From: Apoderus coryli
Taxonomy: Eukaryota > Arthropoda > Insecta > Coleoptera > Attelabidae
Direction: 5' to 3'
Assembly (NCBI GenBank): GCA_911728435.2
Contig: OU452210.1
Location: 10,540,001 to 10,604,000 of the forward strand
Length of the DNA stretch: 64,000 nt
The position numbers and the translations under genes are program-made. Of this stretch, positions 20,701 through 30,312 are shown piece after piece (positions within the stretch are counted from its first letter, which is position 1; each line of letters starts with the position of its first letter). The notes beneath the pieces are model-generated. The model made no database searches and was not told the origin of the DNA. It worked only from the letters and a program-made list of their open reading frames with translations.

Positions 20701-22536
20701 TTCTCAGAAATGTTCAATAGGGAAGGCTCTATCTGTCTATAATCGTATCGTAAATTTGTTTTGGCAAAGAAAAATACTTTTACATTCATACAATTTTTAG
20801 TCTTTCATACAAATACATTTATCTTGATCATAAGACTATATTACTTTATATCATCATATAAATTTGTCTTATTGGCATATTGAATATGCAATAAAAACCT
20901 TCAGCTCATTGTGGGACTGGACTGAACACTTCTACCCACCGAATTAGGGCTTAGGTTTGAATTTCGGATTTTCGAATCAATTTCGTATATATTTATAATT
21001 TAATATATGCTCAAAAAAAAACCTCAAATAGGTCGAACTTTTAATAAATTTGGAATTAAAAACGAATAATATCAAAGCGATATACTGGATATCTCTTTTT
21101 GGCTGGTTAAGCTTTAATTCTTTTGTCGTTTCTATAAAAGTGAATCTAAATAATAGACAGACTTCGATTGTATTTTAAGCTGAAAACAAAGCTGAATTGT
21201 AAACGAAGCGTTTTTTAACCCACCTACCCTGACAAAAAGTAAAAACAGAAAAAACATATTCAACATAGTACAAAAAGCAGATTTACTGTAAAAAAAGTAG
21301 GAGTATAGAGCTTGTTCAGGAATTTCTATGTAAATTTTTTTAATTAATTTTCTCAATAAATGGACGTTCGAAGCTTTTAGCGTAATACCTTTTGTATATC
21401 GTGAAATGTAAAAATTTTTCAATACACCGCTAAATATCGTATAAATGATACCGCAATATTTCATTCATTTTGATTTTTCTATTCAATGTCTACGTTGTTT
21501 CAAACCTTTATATTATGTATATATATATATATAATAGGTGTTCCATAAATGATTTTATTTTAGAAAACGATGATTTTATCGAATTGAAGATGTTTTGATT
21601 CCGCCTCGCAGATATTACTAAAGTTTCAATAGGAACAATTAATACGTTTCGTTAGTTCATATATCTACTTCCTCTTGTAATTCCTTCTGAATGAAATAAC
21701 TTCACACTTTTTTAACTTTGGGTTAATCGTGATGTTTTCTCTTAATAGCAATACGAGATTCATGAAAAAAAAAAACGCGTAAAAATCTACCAAAATCTAA
21801 ATTTTATGGAAAATGACGTCTTTGTCTACGAAGAGACAATGGAATGAACGTAATAAAAATCAAACAATTAGGCACAGAATAAAGAATTAAGTGGTAGATT
21901 ATTTTGAGTTCCACACGAATTTATGATATACCTTACGAAAGTAGACTGATACACCAAAATTGGATTTTATAGCTTTACATAAATAATTAAAACGAAAAAG
22001 AAAACCTAGTTGAAATATGAGGTATATTAAAGAAAAGAAGCATATAATTTTGAATATTGGGTAGTCTCAATAGATTCATAAGTTAAAAATAAAAATTCGT
22101 GATATCCAAAATGTTGTTAATTTATTCGTCAAATTAAAAACACATTTCCAATAATATGATCACCATGAAGACAAAGTAATTGAGCTTTTCATCAAATTGT
22201 TGTATTATAATACAGAATAAACTGCAGTCTATACTACTGACAAATATCTCTTGGTAGTAAATAAATCATTTGCTACAAAGTATATTTTGTACCTAAATCT
22301 TATTGCACATATATCACAATTTTATTTGTGTGTTACATACTACGTATACCAACCTTTTTAAGATGTCCTGTTGATGTCCCAATAAACACAACAGTAAAAT
22401 CGCCTGTAGATGTCGCTACAACTGCTGTCAATCTGGTATTGAATAGTAAAACTGGAACTGCTGAAACTGGCTGCTCACCCCCAAGAGGCGTATTCACATC
22501 CAAACCACAAAAATCTTCACTTATAGTTTGAAGTTT
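2613..22536 (-). CDS. PlexA: Plexin A, 3' fourteen exons (5' end not found)
   Basis: Plexin A is a single-pass receptor for transmembrane semaphorins. Its cytoplasmic RapGAP domain signals to Rap and Rho-family GTPases in axon guidance. The exons in coding order are 22354-22536, 17138-17266, 12231-12331, 9900-10029, 9280-9442, 7671-7879, 7262-7595, 6543-6889, 6229-6461, 4583-6161, 4343-4526, 3212-3922, 3002-3147 and 2613-2789. They total 4626 nt with fully consistent phases and GT-AG introns. Order of domains: end of sema (residues 1 to ~105), PSI 1 (~110-145), PSI 2 (~260-300), IPT and PSI 3 repeats (~310-860), transmembrane helix (~878-899), basic stop-transfer and coiled juxtamembrane segment, RapGAP half 1, Rho-binding insert, RapGAP half 2. 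About 380 N-terminal residues are missing compared with complete insect PlexA (about 1.9 kb of protein). Class A rather than B is inferred from the ectodomain wording ([23 protein letters not shown]) and the C-terminus. Confidence 0.92.
3002..3147 (-). CDS. PlexA: PlexA exon: RapGAP C-terminal helices
   Basis: This 146-nt exon (phase 1 in, phase 0 out) encodes [25 protein letters not shown] and [18 protein letters not shown], nearly invariant among plexins. Acceptor ttacag (3148-3150), donor GTAAGA. Two-thirds of it lacks an upstream Met in frame, so naive open-frame calls misplace it. Confidence 0.94.
3212..3922 (-). CDS. PlexA: PlexA exon: RBD part 2 and RapGAP half 2
   Basis: This 711-nt exon (phase 1 in, phase 1 out) starts [20 protein letters not shown], finishing the RBD. 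It runs through a variable Ser-rich loop (residues encoded about 3640-3790), then the conserved [40 protein letters not shown] and [20 protein letters not shown]. The last contains the second catalytic arginine region. It ends [13 protein letters not shown]. Acceptor ttacag, donor GTAAGT. Confidence 0.97.
4343..4526 (-). CDS. PlexA: PlexA exon: Rho-GTPase-binding insert, part 1
   Basis: This 184-nt exon (phase 0 in, phase 1 out) encodes [31 protein letters not shown] and [13 protein letters not shown]. This is the ubiquitin-like Rho/Rac-binding domain inserted between the two RapGAP halves in all plexins. Acceptor tttttag, donor GTAAGA. Confidence 0.95.
4583..6161 (-). CDS. PlexA: PlexA exon: last IPT domains, transmembrane helix, RapGAP half 1
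   Basis: The large 1579-nt exon (phase 2 in, phase 0 out) holds the membrane-proximal IPT repeats ([24 protein letters not shown]), then the membrane helix [20 protein letters not shown] (about 5294-5359) and the stop-transfer YRRK. It continues with a juxtamembrane coiled segment ([17 protein letters not shown]) and the first half of the RapGAP domain. The conserved arginine-finger motif [12 protein letters not shown] is intact (Arg pair about 4796-4801), so the domain looks catalytically competent. It ends [20 protein letters not shown]. Open frames on the opposite strand (4671-5069) are shadows. Confidence 0.97.
6229..6461 (-). CDS. PlexA: PlexA exon: IPT/TIG domain
   Basis: This 233-nt exon (phase 0 in, phase 2 out) encodes [20 protein letters not shown], then a typical IPT strand and loop, [20 protein letters not shown]. 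It ends LPCKIV plus a split Ser codon. Acceptor ttttag, donor GTAAGT. Confidence 0.94.
6543..6889 (-). CDS. PlexA: PlexA exon: third PSI and IPT/TIG domain
   Basis: This 347-nt exon (phase 1 in, phase 0 out) opens with [20 protein letters not shown], then [12 protein letters not shown] (PSI 3). It continues into the IPT core [20 protein letters not shown] and ends IKTKQIVCK. Acceptor tttcag, donor GTAAAT. Confidence 0.95.
7262..7595 (-). CDS. PlexA: PlexA exon: first IPT/TIG region
   Basis: This 334-nt exon (phase 0 in, phase 1 out) begins [16 protein letters not shown] and contains [15 protein letters not shown] followed by [17 protein letters not shown]. That last stretch is characteristic of insect PlexA. 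Acceptor tttcag, donor GTATGT. Confidence 0.93.
7671..7879 (-). CDS. PlexA: PlexA exon: second PSI domain
   Basis: This 209-nt exon (phase 1 in, phase 0 out) encodes [13 protein letters not shown] and then the second [28 protein letters not shown] and [13 protein letters not shown]. Acceptor ttttag, donor GTAAGT. Confidence 0.93.
7880..9279 (-). other. PlexA intron, no recognised element
   Basis: This intron lies between the linker exon and the PSI 2 exon. It is AT-rich with no transposon ends or coding segments I can support. A short 70-codon frame on the minus strand at 8745-8957 has no similarity I recognise. Confidence 0.6.
9280..9442 (-). CDS. PlexA: PlexA exon: ectodomain linker
   Basis: This 163-nt exon (phase 0 in, phase 1 out) starts [11 protein letters not shown] and ends [10 protein letters not shown] plus a split His codon. 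It corresponds to the region between PSI 1 and PSI 2 that packs against the sema domain. Acceptor ttttag, donor GTAAGT. Confidence 0.9.
9529..9610. mobile_element. 82-bp hairpin MITE with TA target duplication
   Basis: The ends are inverted repeats: CGAGGTTGTCCCATAAAT on the left, and CGAGGTCTGACCCATAAAT as the reverse complement of the right end. They are flanked by TA at 9527-9528 and 9611-9612. Size, TIR and TA duplication fit a mariner-type MITE. It sits in a PlexA intron and is related to the copy at 12431. Confidence 0.65.
9900..10029 (-). CDS. PlexA: PlexA exon: end of PSI 1 and linker
   Basis: This 130-nt exon (phase 2 in, phase 0 out) encodes CSLRSDC near the start and [20 protein letters not shown] at the end. 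Acceptor cttgcag, donor GTAAGT. The cysteines complete the PSI fold begun in the previous exon. Confidence 0.9.
10030..12230 (-). other. PlexA intron, no recognised element
   Basis: A 2.2-kb AT-rich intron between the exon encoding CSLRSDC and the PSI 1 exon. Several chance frames of 60-95 codons occur; none has a domain. I see no transposon ends. Confidence 0.6.
12231..12331 (-). CDS. PlexA: PlexA exon: first PSI domain
   Basis: This 101-nt exon (phase 0 in, phase 2 out) encodes [20 protein letters not shown] followed by [13 protein letters not shown], a textbook plexin PSI cysteine pattern (C-x5-C-x2-C and CGWC). It joins to the next exon across a split Lys codon to give ENKCSLRSDC. It is too short for an open-frame search to report it. 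Confidence 0.92.
12431..12510. mobile_element. 80-bp hairpin MITE, same family as 9529
   Basis: The left end CGAGGTCTGTCCCATAAAT and the reverse complement of the right end CGAGGTTTGTTCGATAAAT pair, with TA on both sides (12429-12430 and 12511-12512). The termini match the MITE at 9529-9610 closely. It lies in the intron between the PSI 1 exon and the last sema-blade exon. Confidence 0.65.
13077..13776 (+). mobile_element. fold-back mariner (DD34D-type) remnant, internally deleted
   Basis: This 700-bp element is flanked by TA (13075-13076 and 13777-13778). The termini read CGAGGCATGTTTTTTAAGTA inwards from both sides. The right part is a mariner transposase fragment from about 13321 on the plus strand ([15 protein letters not shown], stop, then [29 protein letters not shown]). 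It jumps at NETINAS straight to [20 protein letters not shown], losing the segment with the second and third catalytic Asp. The left arm (13077-13272) is an inverted copy of the right end (13580-13776), so both ends encode the transposase C-terminus in opposite directions. Confidence 0.85.
13321..13676 (+). pseudogene. mariner transposase fragment with deletion and stop
   Basis: The frame reads [15 protein letters not shown], an in-frame TGA, then [18 protein letters not shown] and [16 protein letters not shown], ending at [12 protein letters not shown]. The first catalytic Asp (GDETW) is present. The block with HDNARPH and YSPDLAPSD that mariners normally have is absent, joined out between NETINAS and QAAEF. 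It cannot be an active transposase. Confidence 0.85.
13779..15247 (-). other. PlexA intron sequence between two mariner insertions
   Basis: 1.5 kb of AT-rich intron. No coding segment or transposon end was recognised between the fold-back mariner and the DD41D mariner. Confidence 0.55.
15250..16538 (-). mobile_element. mariner-like element, DD41D (rosa-like)
   Basis: A 1289-bp element with imperfect inverted ends: TTGGGTCTGCCAGATAACTT at left, and TCGGGTCCGCCATCTAACGT as the reverse complement of the right end. TA duplications lie at 15248-15249 and 16539-16540. It encodes one transposase on the minus strand, broken by a single frameshift. The full length, paired ends and nearly intact gene mark a fairly recent insertion into the PlexA intron between the PSI 1 exon (ends 12231) and the last sema-blade exon (starts 17266). 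Confidence 0.9.
15327..16425 (-). pseudogene. DD41D mariner transposase, one frameshift
   Basis: The frame from ATG at 16425 ([20 protein letters not shown]) carries an N-terminal HTH region ([20 protein letters not shown]) and the catalytic triad: Asp in [14 protein letters not shown], Asp in [12 protein letters not shown], and Asp in [13 protein letters not shown] count 41 residues between the second Asp and the Asp of PLDYYLW, the DD41D spacing of rosa-type mariners. The frame shifts near ADKP at about 15500-15515; the rest continues in another frame as [20 protein letters not shown] and ends INRKDCTFK at 15327. Removing one shift would give roughly 360 residues, near family length. As it stands it is probably inactive. 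Confidence 0.88.
16541..17137 (-). other. PlexA intron, no recognised element
   Basis: 600 bp of AT-rich intron between the DD41D mariner and the exon ending at 17138. Nothing further seen. Confidence 0.6.
17138..17266 (-). CDS. PlexA: PlexA exon: last sema blade
   Basis: This 43-codon phase-0 exon encodes [20 protein letters not shown] and ends with HLYVMTEKK. This matches the plexin segment between the last sema blade and the first PSI domain. Acceptor tttccag and donor GTAAGA are good. The intron on its 3' side carries the DD41D mariner and the fold-back mariner; the intron on its 5' side carries LINE fragments. Confidence 0.9.
17267..17846 (-). other. PlexA intron, no recognised element
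   Basis: AT-rich intron sequence between the exon starting at 17266 and the LINE fragment. Short open frames only. Confidence 0.55.
17847..18610 (-). mobile_element. 5'-truncated non-LTR retrotransposon (LINE), decayed
   Basis: Read on the minus strand, about 18245-18530 gives the C-terminal end of a LINE reverse transcriptase [52 protein letters not shown], an in-frame TAG, then [20 protein letters not shown] and [12 protein letters not shown]. There is also a TGA just upstream of LQKACL. The minus-strand 3' end is a short (ATT)n tail at about 17849-17862, as in other LINEs here. It lies in the PlexA intron upstream of the exon at 17138. Confidence 0.75.
18611..20170 (-). other. PlexA intron with short (ATT)n tract
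   Basis: AT-rich intron. A plus-oriented (ATT)n run at about 18630-18657 abuts the 5' side of the LINE fragment and may be the tail of another, otherwise unrecognised, insertion. No coding segment supported. Confidence 0.5.
20172..20260 (+). mobile_element. LINE reverse transcriptase scrap (KAPGPxG motif)
   Basis: In frame on the plus strand it reads [20 protein letters not shown]. This matches the [13 protein letters not shown] motif at the start of LINE RT domains, with Asp replaced by Tyr. About 30 codons remain before degeneration and a TAA. Confidence 0.55.
20261..22353 (-). other. PlexA intron, no recognised element
   Basis: 2 kb of AT-rich intron. A short (TA)n run occurs near 21517-21532. 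Frames of 60-110 codons here have no recognisable domain. Confidence 0.55.
22354..22536 (-). CDS. PlexA: PlexA exon: end of sema domain
   Basis: This 61-codon exon starts and ends in phase 0. It encodes [20 protein letters not shown] and later [13 protein letters not shown], the plexin sema signature around the [12 protein letters not shown] loop and the last propeller blade. The acceptor is tttcag. The donor is GTTGGT, which is non-consensus at +3 to +5. The alternative GTATAC donor four bases downstream would break the frame with the next exon, so GTTGGT is required. It is the most 5' exon I can identify. Confidence 0.9.
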
Positions 22537-25500
22537 CTGAAACAACGAAACATAAAAGCAAGTTAGAGGTCGTTTGCTATTGTCAACTTATGTAGATGTC
22601 GATGTAAGAAGAATTGCATTTCAACATTATGCGTAAAAAATACATTGTCAAATAAAGAAATCAGAACTGCAAATTTAACTTAAATATTTCCTCTTCATAA
22701 GAAAAAAATATTAAGGACGAAATTGAAAGTATAAAGTCATGTTTTAAAGCTGAAAAAAAAAAATGATAAAACATATGGTGGTATTCCTCCCTCTGTTATT
22801 TTTTTTCCAAACTTTGCTTTTATAAATTTTAAAATACAAGGAAAACATTTTTTCATTTTAAAACTGTAATCGGTTTAACGGAAAACCGCTCACCAACTCA
22901 TTTTTATGCCGTTTTATGAAGTTTTAACCACAAATAACGTAGAACAACATTTATGTAATTTAATGTATCAACTGTGGAACCTTTTATAAATCGGAATATG
23001 GCAACAGGAGTACATTCGTGATAAAAAATATAACAGTAATATTTATGTTACACAAATTACGCTGGAGAACTTTAAAGGATGATCCTGTCACTAGCATTAA
23101 GGTGCGTCTTTGGTACATTTATGGAAAAACGATTTGTAAGGGGTTAAAATAATTAAGCTATTTCTGGTAATCCTTACTTAAGCTTTCCAAAACACTGGTA
23201 AGAAACGAAAAAGCTTATTGAAAAAAATGGTAGTTATTTCAGATAACGTTCACCAAGTTCCTTTTCTTACGCTTAATTACAGGGAAATTAAAAACGAAAA
23301 ACAATTTTCTTTTGTTAGAATTTTTGGAAGGGCGTAACTTTTCTGGCGAAAGTAAAATTTTGTCGGTGTTATTTAGATAGATTTTTTTGTTTGAGGCCAT
23401 TTGTGATACCTATCCAGCAGCATTTGGTTAATAATATCTCGATTTCCAGGAGAAAAAAAATCATTCGTATTCACAAATTGCATGGTACAAACACAACATG
23501 ATCGCGTTATTCTTGGCCATTTACATTAATTTAAATGTACTATTCCATTAAAATACTGAGATACAACTGAACGTTTGTTACGATTTTTCTGTACAGTCGT
23601 TAATTTACTTTATTAATAAGATTTATTGAGACATAATTTAATCATAAATAAGATAGAAATATATAAATAGTGATAACTATAAATTTAAAATAAAGTAGAA
23701 AAAGAAATATATTTAAACAATAATAGGTAACAGCGACCTTGTGAATAATCATTGATTGTTGCTACTGTATAATAACAATATTAAAAGTAGAAACGCAAAC
23801 TAGAGAAATTCCGTTTTCATTACAATATAATATGATTCAGATTGAATTAATTTCCTTGTCTATAAAAGATATTGCTGATTATTATTTCAAAGAAACAAAC
23901 AAAACAAAGTAAAAATCGGTGTTTGAAAAACGACCTCTAAATAAGTAGTTACAGTTAATTATTAATTTTTAGATTAAAATAGGATATCGAATAGATACAA
24001 AACACCTGTATGAAATTGAGAACTAGTTAACTATATTACGAACTTGATTACATTGTGCAATTATGATATATACTAATAATATCTACTACGGGGTTTGCCA
24101 AACGAGCTGCTTTGCTTTCTTATGGGAAATTCATAATTCCGTGAGAAACTGGACCCACGACGTCGTTTTTGAAACGTTTGGTCGCTTTTTCGATTTTTAG
24201 TGAATATCTTAACAGATATGATGGTAGATGCATTTTGTAATGGTTCCTCAAATACAACTACGTTATTTTGTAATATTTTAACTACAAATTATAATGGACT
24301 TGTGAAACCATATGAATGAATTAAATCCACATGATTAAAATAATAATAATAGTAGTAATAATAGTAGTAAATGAATTATTTGAATAAATAATGCAAATAT
24401 CCTTTTATATATTTAGAACAAGCAAACAAACTAAAGGGTCAGCTATAATTATCATCGTTAGAAGTAATTATTAATAAGTAATGACTACTTAGAAATTTTG
24501 GTTATTATGAGTAATAAAATATATCGTTGATAAAAAAATCTATTTATATTGTTAATGTGTAAACCGACCTATCATGTTAGACCGCATGGCTTTTAAAACG
24601 ATGTATAGTGAAAGAGAATTTTTTTTTGGGTGTGGTTATAAGTTAATACCATGCCTACAAATATTTTAAGTAGACTTTGAATACTAATCAGTAAAATATA
24701 AAGCCGTAGTATGTATACATAGGAATAACTTACTTATTTGGGTTCATTAAATCAGATTTGATTTCATAATTCTGCTGTCATCCCTGTATATTAGAATAAT
24801 ATAAAGTAAAGAAAGAAGAGAAACGACGAAATGTTTGCCATTTAAAATTTGTAACGATTTCCATCATGATAAAGTACATCTACAGTTTCTGATTATTGGT
24901 CCCATTCCAGTAACATCTTGTGTATAATAAATGGAATTCTCGTGACTACAGAGTAACTATTGCAGTAAAACTTTCTCAATACTCTTAAAAGGTAAAGACC
25001 GCCTCGCTCGATTCTATCGAATTTTAAAATTTCATAAATAATGTTGATAGATATAAATTGTAACTGACATGAGAAACAATAATTGATCATCTCATCATCG
25101 ACGAACACAAAGGATCAATAGATCTCTTTTAATTAACTAACTTTCGTTTATTGTTAATAATTTAAGGTTAATGTGTACTACATCTCCTGTTTTTACTTAT
25201 TCAAGAATCAGTATCGGAGATGTTAAACTGCAATTAACTATTTCTTTTACATTTATTATCGGGTTATGAAAAATGTTATTTCTACTTGATTTTATAATTC
25301 TGGCTTTTGCAGCGTGTTCAGATTATTAAAATTACCTGGCTTGCTGACAACGAGACCAGTCAATAATAACTTAAGATATACGCTTCTTCGTATTTTAATG
25401 AATTCGCGCTTTAATAAAATTTTAAATTACCGATTTATTAATATTTTCCAATAACGTTAGTTATATTTACGAAAGATTAAATTTTTTTTCTGATGAACTA

Positions 25501-28500
25501 TACCAGAATCGTTTTACTCTTTTTCCTTCTTCCGTCTTAAGATTAAAATCTGGATTTATTTTTATATTTCATGGTGATTTTTGCACCAATTTCAATTTAC
25601 TTTTTCTTGAGTCACTAAAAGGATTTCCATGTTAAACGAATTCTTTGGTTTATGTGATAATTCAAATTTTTACGAAAAGTTTTTAAAATTTAAACGTATA
25701 TATTTTATAGGTAAATATATGTATTTATTTCCTCAACGAAAACCTCATGTTTAATACACAGGCTGTCTTAAAATAAGCGGATAGAATTCATAACAATTTT
25801 TACTTCTGATACTAGGCATAAAATCCGAGGATTGTTCAATTACCGTTTATAAAATACAAGAAGAAGCATTTTCACAACAGAACACCTTGTATAAATAAAT
25901 AATATTATCTGTGATTGCAAATCCTGACCAAATTTGCATGAGTTCGTGTTTTATTGAACGAAACTTTAATCCAACACTTTTTCAAAGGGTTTTTTATAAA
26001 CGACTGAACTCCTATACACAAAAAAAACTTTTGGGAAATCGTAAAAAAAATAAAATAAAACTAGAACTAAATGGTGGAATAACAATTAAATCGCAGTCGT
26101 AGATTATGTGGAAATAAAATTTAATTGTAAACCGTCTTGTAGCAAATTGCACCATAAAGTTAGGTTCTCCCTTAATTCGAAGAAAGTTTATATTAGGCAG
26201 GGATAAAATAGTCTGTGCACACTAATGTTGTAACAGTTTGTGGGGTCAACTTATTGTTCTACCAGGTAAAGTAATTCTTGCTACTTTTACACGTACTTAT
26301 ATATGTTGTGTAATGCTATGAGGTTTTACTGACCGCAGAAAGCTGGAATTACTCAAGACCATTTAAGGTTTTTACAATACTTTTTTCCTAGCTAAGTGTT
26401 TTCTGCATTGGGTCTTTTTTGTTTTTGTTACAAAACAAAAACTGTAATTATTAAAAGAATCTAGCCTAACCCAAAAACTTAAAATCATTTACGCCTTTCT
26501 GTAGGAAAATTATATTTTCTCATTTGAGTAATAAGAAAAGATGTGAAAGCACTGCTGTGTCTGAAAGAACAGTACAGGACCTCCTGTAACGCATCGAAAT
26601 TCTCTATATAAAAAATCTTATTTATACTACTATTTTTGGTACATCCTATATTCATTTTAGTATTATAGTATTATGACATAACAAAATATCAAAAGCCGAA
26701 ATGGGTATGGGATCAAATAGAACTAACGAACACTTTAGATTAATGTTAACATATGTCTTCATACCTCCCGCAAATAAATATTGACATATGTGGGATTGAA
26801 TTAAATTAACAATATAAATTAGTGTAGATCTAGCATATATTATAAAATTATTTGCCTGCGCAAGCTTAACTGCACTAGCTGAATATTTAATTACATTACA
26901 AAAGTTATTAAGTATGTTAATAAAAATTAAAAAAAAAAACCGTACAAATGCCATTAAAAATAAAATAAATGAACCTCTACTTCTCAAAAACCATGAAGCT
27001 GCTTTAGGATATTTAGAAAAGCTTCGTTACATATGTACGGGTGTTTCTCTTTTATATACTTTTTCATTTGTATAATATTTGAAAAAGCATCTGTAAAGAT
27101 AAAATGTAAGACATTCTCCTCTTTTTAAATATATTTAAGACGTCTGATGAAAGCTTCACAACTCGTTTTCGAACAAAGAACCAGGGTTGGACAATCCTTC
27201 AACTCAAGCACAAATTTAGTTTGGTATTCCAACTATATATCCATATTTCCAGTTTATTATAATTAAAAAATAATTAGGTTGTTAGTTCGATTTGTTGAAA
27301 CAATTTAATCAATCATAATAATAGGAAATATAAAATCTGTACAAAAATGAAATAATCGTATTACATTTCCTATAAAATTATTAAAATATGTTGGAATTCA
27401 TGAAGTGATAAATACGCTTTAAATACAAAAATAACTATCAAATTTGAATAATTTCTCTTTTGTAACATTTTTATGAATTTTTACGCAAACGGCAATAATT
27501 TGTTTTTGCATAAAATGTATGTTTTTAATTGGAAGTTATTTTGTTAAAGTTGTCGACGAAGAGGGTTATGAAATTTATATTTGTCTTTACCTTTACCCTT
27601 ATTGTCCAACTAAAGACATTATTATTATTATTGGGTGATTTCATGTTCTTCCAGTGGCTAATTTTTTCTTTATAAAACCACTCCAATTGTACAAAATTGA
27701 GAATAATAATAAAAAGTATATCTTGGAGGGTTTAAACCCCATAGCCATAGTCTATATATAATAACGTTTCATTTTAATCTTTTTGGGCGAACTAAACGTA
27801 TAGCATCAGCAATTAGCTGTGTGATATGTGACCAGCAAGATTTAAGAGTCAACAAAATCGCGAAAAGCCAACAGCTGAAGGGTCTGTTTAATCAATGAAA
27901 AAAAACTTCAGCTTTTATCCTGTAGAGAAGTTTTAAAACATCTCCTTTCTTTCGTTTTCTCTCTTATTTTTATTGTTTGTATGCTTTAGCAGATTACAGA
28001 GTCCAAGAGAATTTCAGCCGTCATGAAGTAACTTTTTGCAGGATTGGATTACGGACGGTTAAATTTTTAAAAATTGAATTAGTTTAGAAAAAATGAGTAC
28101 CTATTGGTAGAATTTCAACAGTATAATTACGTTTAGATCCATACATATCTACCATTGCAATACCAGGCAGTGTTAAAATATAACAAACATATACAGTTCA
28201 GTAAAGAACAATAAAACAAAAATACAGAGTATTCAATTCATTCAAGTGGCTATAGAGATAATTTTTTGATAAAAGAAAAATCAAAGACAACGTCGATATT
28301 TTATCTGTTTTAAATATTTGCAGACGTTTCCGACCATTTTGATCACAGGAACGTGCAAAATTTTTAAAATGAAACGAAACCGAACGCCTTGAACTTGCAA
28401 TCACATGTCTACGCCAATGTAGTAGCTGTCTTGAAATAGAGCTCTCTTGGAAAGTTTTTGGCATATAGCAACTTTTGTGATAAATATTTAACAAGACCAT

Positions 28501-29570
28501 AAAAGTGATGATATAGAAGTCGTTCCATCAAGTTTCCAAAAGTATGTTTCATTTATCGATTTTTTAGGTACATATAGGTACGATGTCTCGTCGATTTTTA
28601 AAGACTTCTGCCCTATGTTTGTAACTTTATTTGAAAGCGAATTATGTTTCAATAATATTTCCAGTACGTTTGAAATAAGAGGATATATATTGTAAATGTA
28701 AAAGCAAAAGTTTGTGCACACTAACAAATTAATAGGATCATGATATTAATATATAGGAATATATGAAGCACATATTTTTTGTCTAAAAAGAATTTCAAAT
28801 TATATAGGTAACTCTTTTATATATTTAGTGCTTATATCAAAGGATTCGTTTTTAATTAAGCGGGTTAGAATTTTCTGATATATTTAGTATTCCTTTAACA
28901 AAACGTGTACGAACATATAAAACATTCACAAAATAGTTTTAGCTCGTACATCAAAAGCTTTCTATTAAATTATTTTCAGATTAAGTTTTAATCAAAAGTT
29001 ATCTTCCTCGGCTTCAACATAATTATTCCACTAAAGGGTTGAAGGGTATAGGGCATTCCTATAAAATTCCGGATTTTTTAAGTGCTCTTTACCTCTCTTC
29101 TGTTCTGGCTATTTCTGCATATGAAAAGAACAATGACATAATGATGTTTTGACGGAATAATGATCACCGACTATCCTGACATACAAACAGAGACAAGGGC
29201 CGTTCAAAAATTAACTAGAAAACCGGTCAAAAATTACAACACCATAAGGGACAAAAATAAGTAACAAGTCCAAGGATGTTCATGACATTTCGAAGTCTTG
29301 AGATAAAGACCCAAACGCTTCAACCAATTGAAGTAAATTTTGGTGTATGAATTTGGGGTAGTCCATTAGTTTTTGGTGGAAACCGCGTTATCCCTGTGAT
29401 ACGAGTGGATAAACCCTCAAATCTTTAAATAGCAGTGGGTGTTGAGTGATACATCATTTTCAAGCATTTTTTATACCCCTGCATGTGTTCCTGGTTCCTG
29501 AGTGATAATTATGGATTTTCTTAGTGGAACGCTAAAAGCCAACGACAATAAAGTATTGTATTGTATTATT
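22537..29570. other. long AT-rich tract upstream of the first recognised PlexA exon
   Basis: 7 kb with no coding exon I can support. It is presumably PlexA intron if the missing sema exons lie further right. A short run at 29545-29570, AATAAAG followed by TATTG repeats, resembles a LINE 3' tail on the plus strand, so the several hundred bases before it may be a truncated insertion. A possible HTH-like scrap near 26545 is too weak to call. Confidence 0.45.
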
Positions 29571-29639
29571 CAAGTCTAACGGGAACGAAATCGACAAATG
29601 GCAATAGGAAAGTTTATAAATTGAGGCTCCCAGTTTGTG

Positions 29640-29790
29640 ATGCTTAAGCTCCCTCCGTGTTCGCTAGATTTAGTGCTCAAAAAAATATATTTTCGTCGAA
29701 CGGGGAGCACAGTCGTTAACAACTATTTTACTGACAAAGACGAGAACTGGCTTGGCAAGAAGATTAGGTATTCGAATAAAAATAAATGAA
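29640..29790 (+). pseudogene. decayed mariner transposase C-terminus
   Basis: The plus-strand frame reads LKLPPCSLDLVL, then VVNNYFTDKDENWLGKKIR. It resembles the mariner tail HPPYSPDLAPSD followed by the YFxxKDxSFxxxGI helix. No other parts of the element or its ends were found. The match is by eye and short. Confidence 0.35.
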
Positions 29791-30245
29791 CCTACTTAAT
29801 TGTCGTACCTCGTATCGTGTATTCTTCTAAACAGGTTAGATATTCCATAACACGTTATTATGTAAGGGTTATGTGGTATACGTTACACCCAATCAATAAA
29901 TAATAGGTACAAGTAGCGGAAGTGTAATGTAGGGGTGCCCTTAACTAAGATTAAACCACATATAGTCAATATACCTATATCAAATTTTATGACTCTTCTA
30001 ATATACGTTCTGAATATAAATTAGTTTGTTTTGATTGACAAATATGCAGAAATTTTATCATCATTTTGGGTTATGAACAGGTGTACCAATATGGTAAAGT
30101 GCCCATAATAAACGGATAAGTCATAAAATCCCAATAATAATGGATAATTTATATATATTTACATTACGAGCAATTCCGGGTAATGACCCTTCGTTTTATA
30201 ACATTGTTGTATTGATGGATTAGCCTGATTTTCAAAACTTATATA

Positions 30246-30312
30246 CAGTGTGTCTCAAAAACGCCGCAAAAAAATGTATGTTAGTTAGTTACGTCGTTCT
30301 TGGGACACCCTG
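30246..30312. mobile_element. 67-bp hairpin MITE-like element
   Basis: The left end CAGTGTGTCTCAAAAACG and the reverse complement of the right end CAGGGTGTCCCAAGAACG match at 15 of 18 positions, with TA on each side. It looks like a minimal terminal-repeat MITE of Tc1/mariner type. Confidence 0.5.

Noticed and set aside
25757..25890. Pair of CAGG-type ends that might delimit a 130-bp MITE
   Set aside because: The inverted match is poor after the first few bases.
26540..26600. Plus-strand scrap CESTAVSERTVQDLL resembling an HTH of transposases
   Set aside because: Too short and no other transposase motif nearby.
28098..28180. Minus-strand open stretch reading LTLPGIAMVDMYGSKRNYTV
   Set aside because: No convincing acceptor, and no match to a plexin segment that I know; treated as chance.
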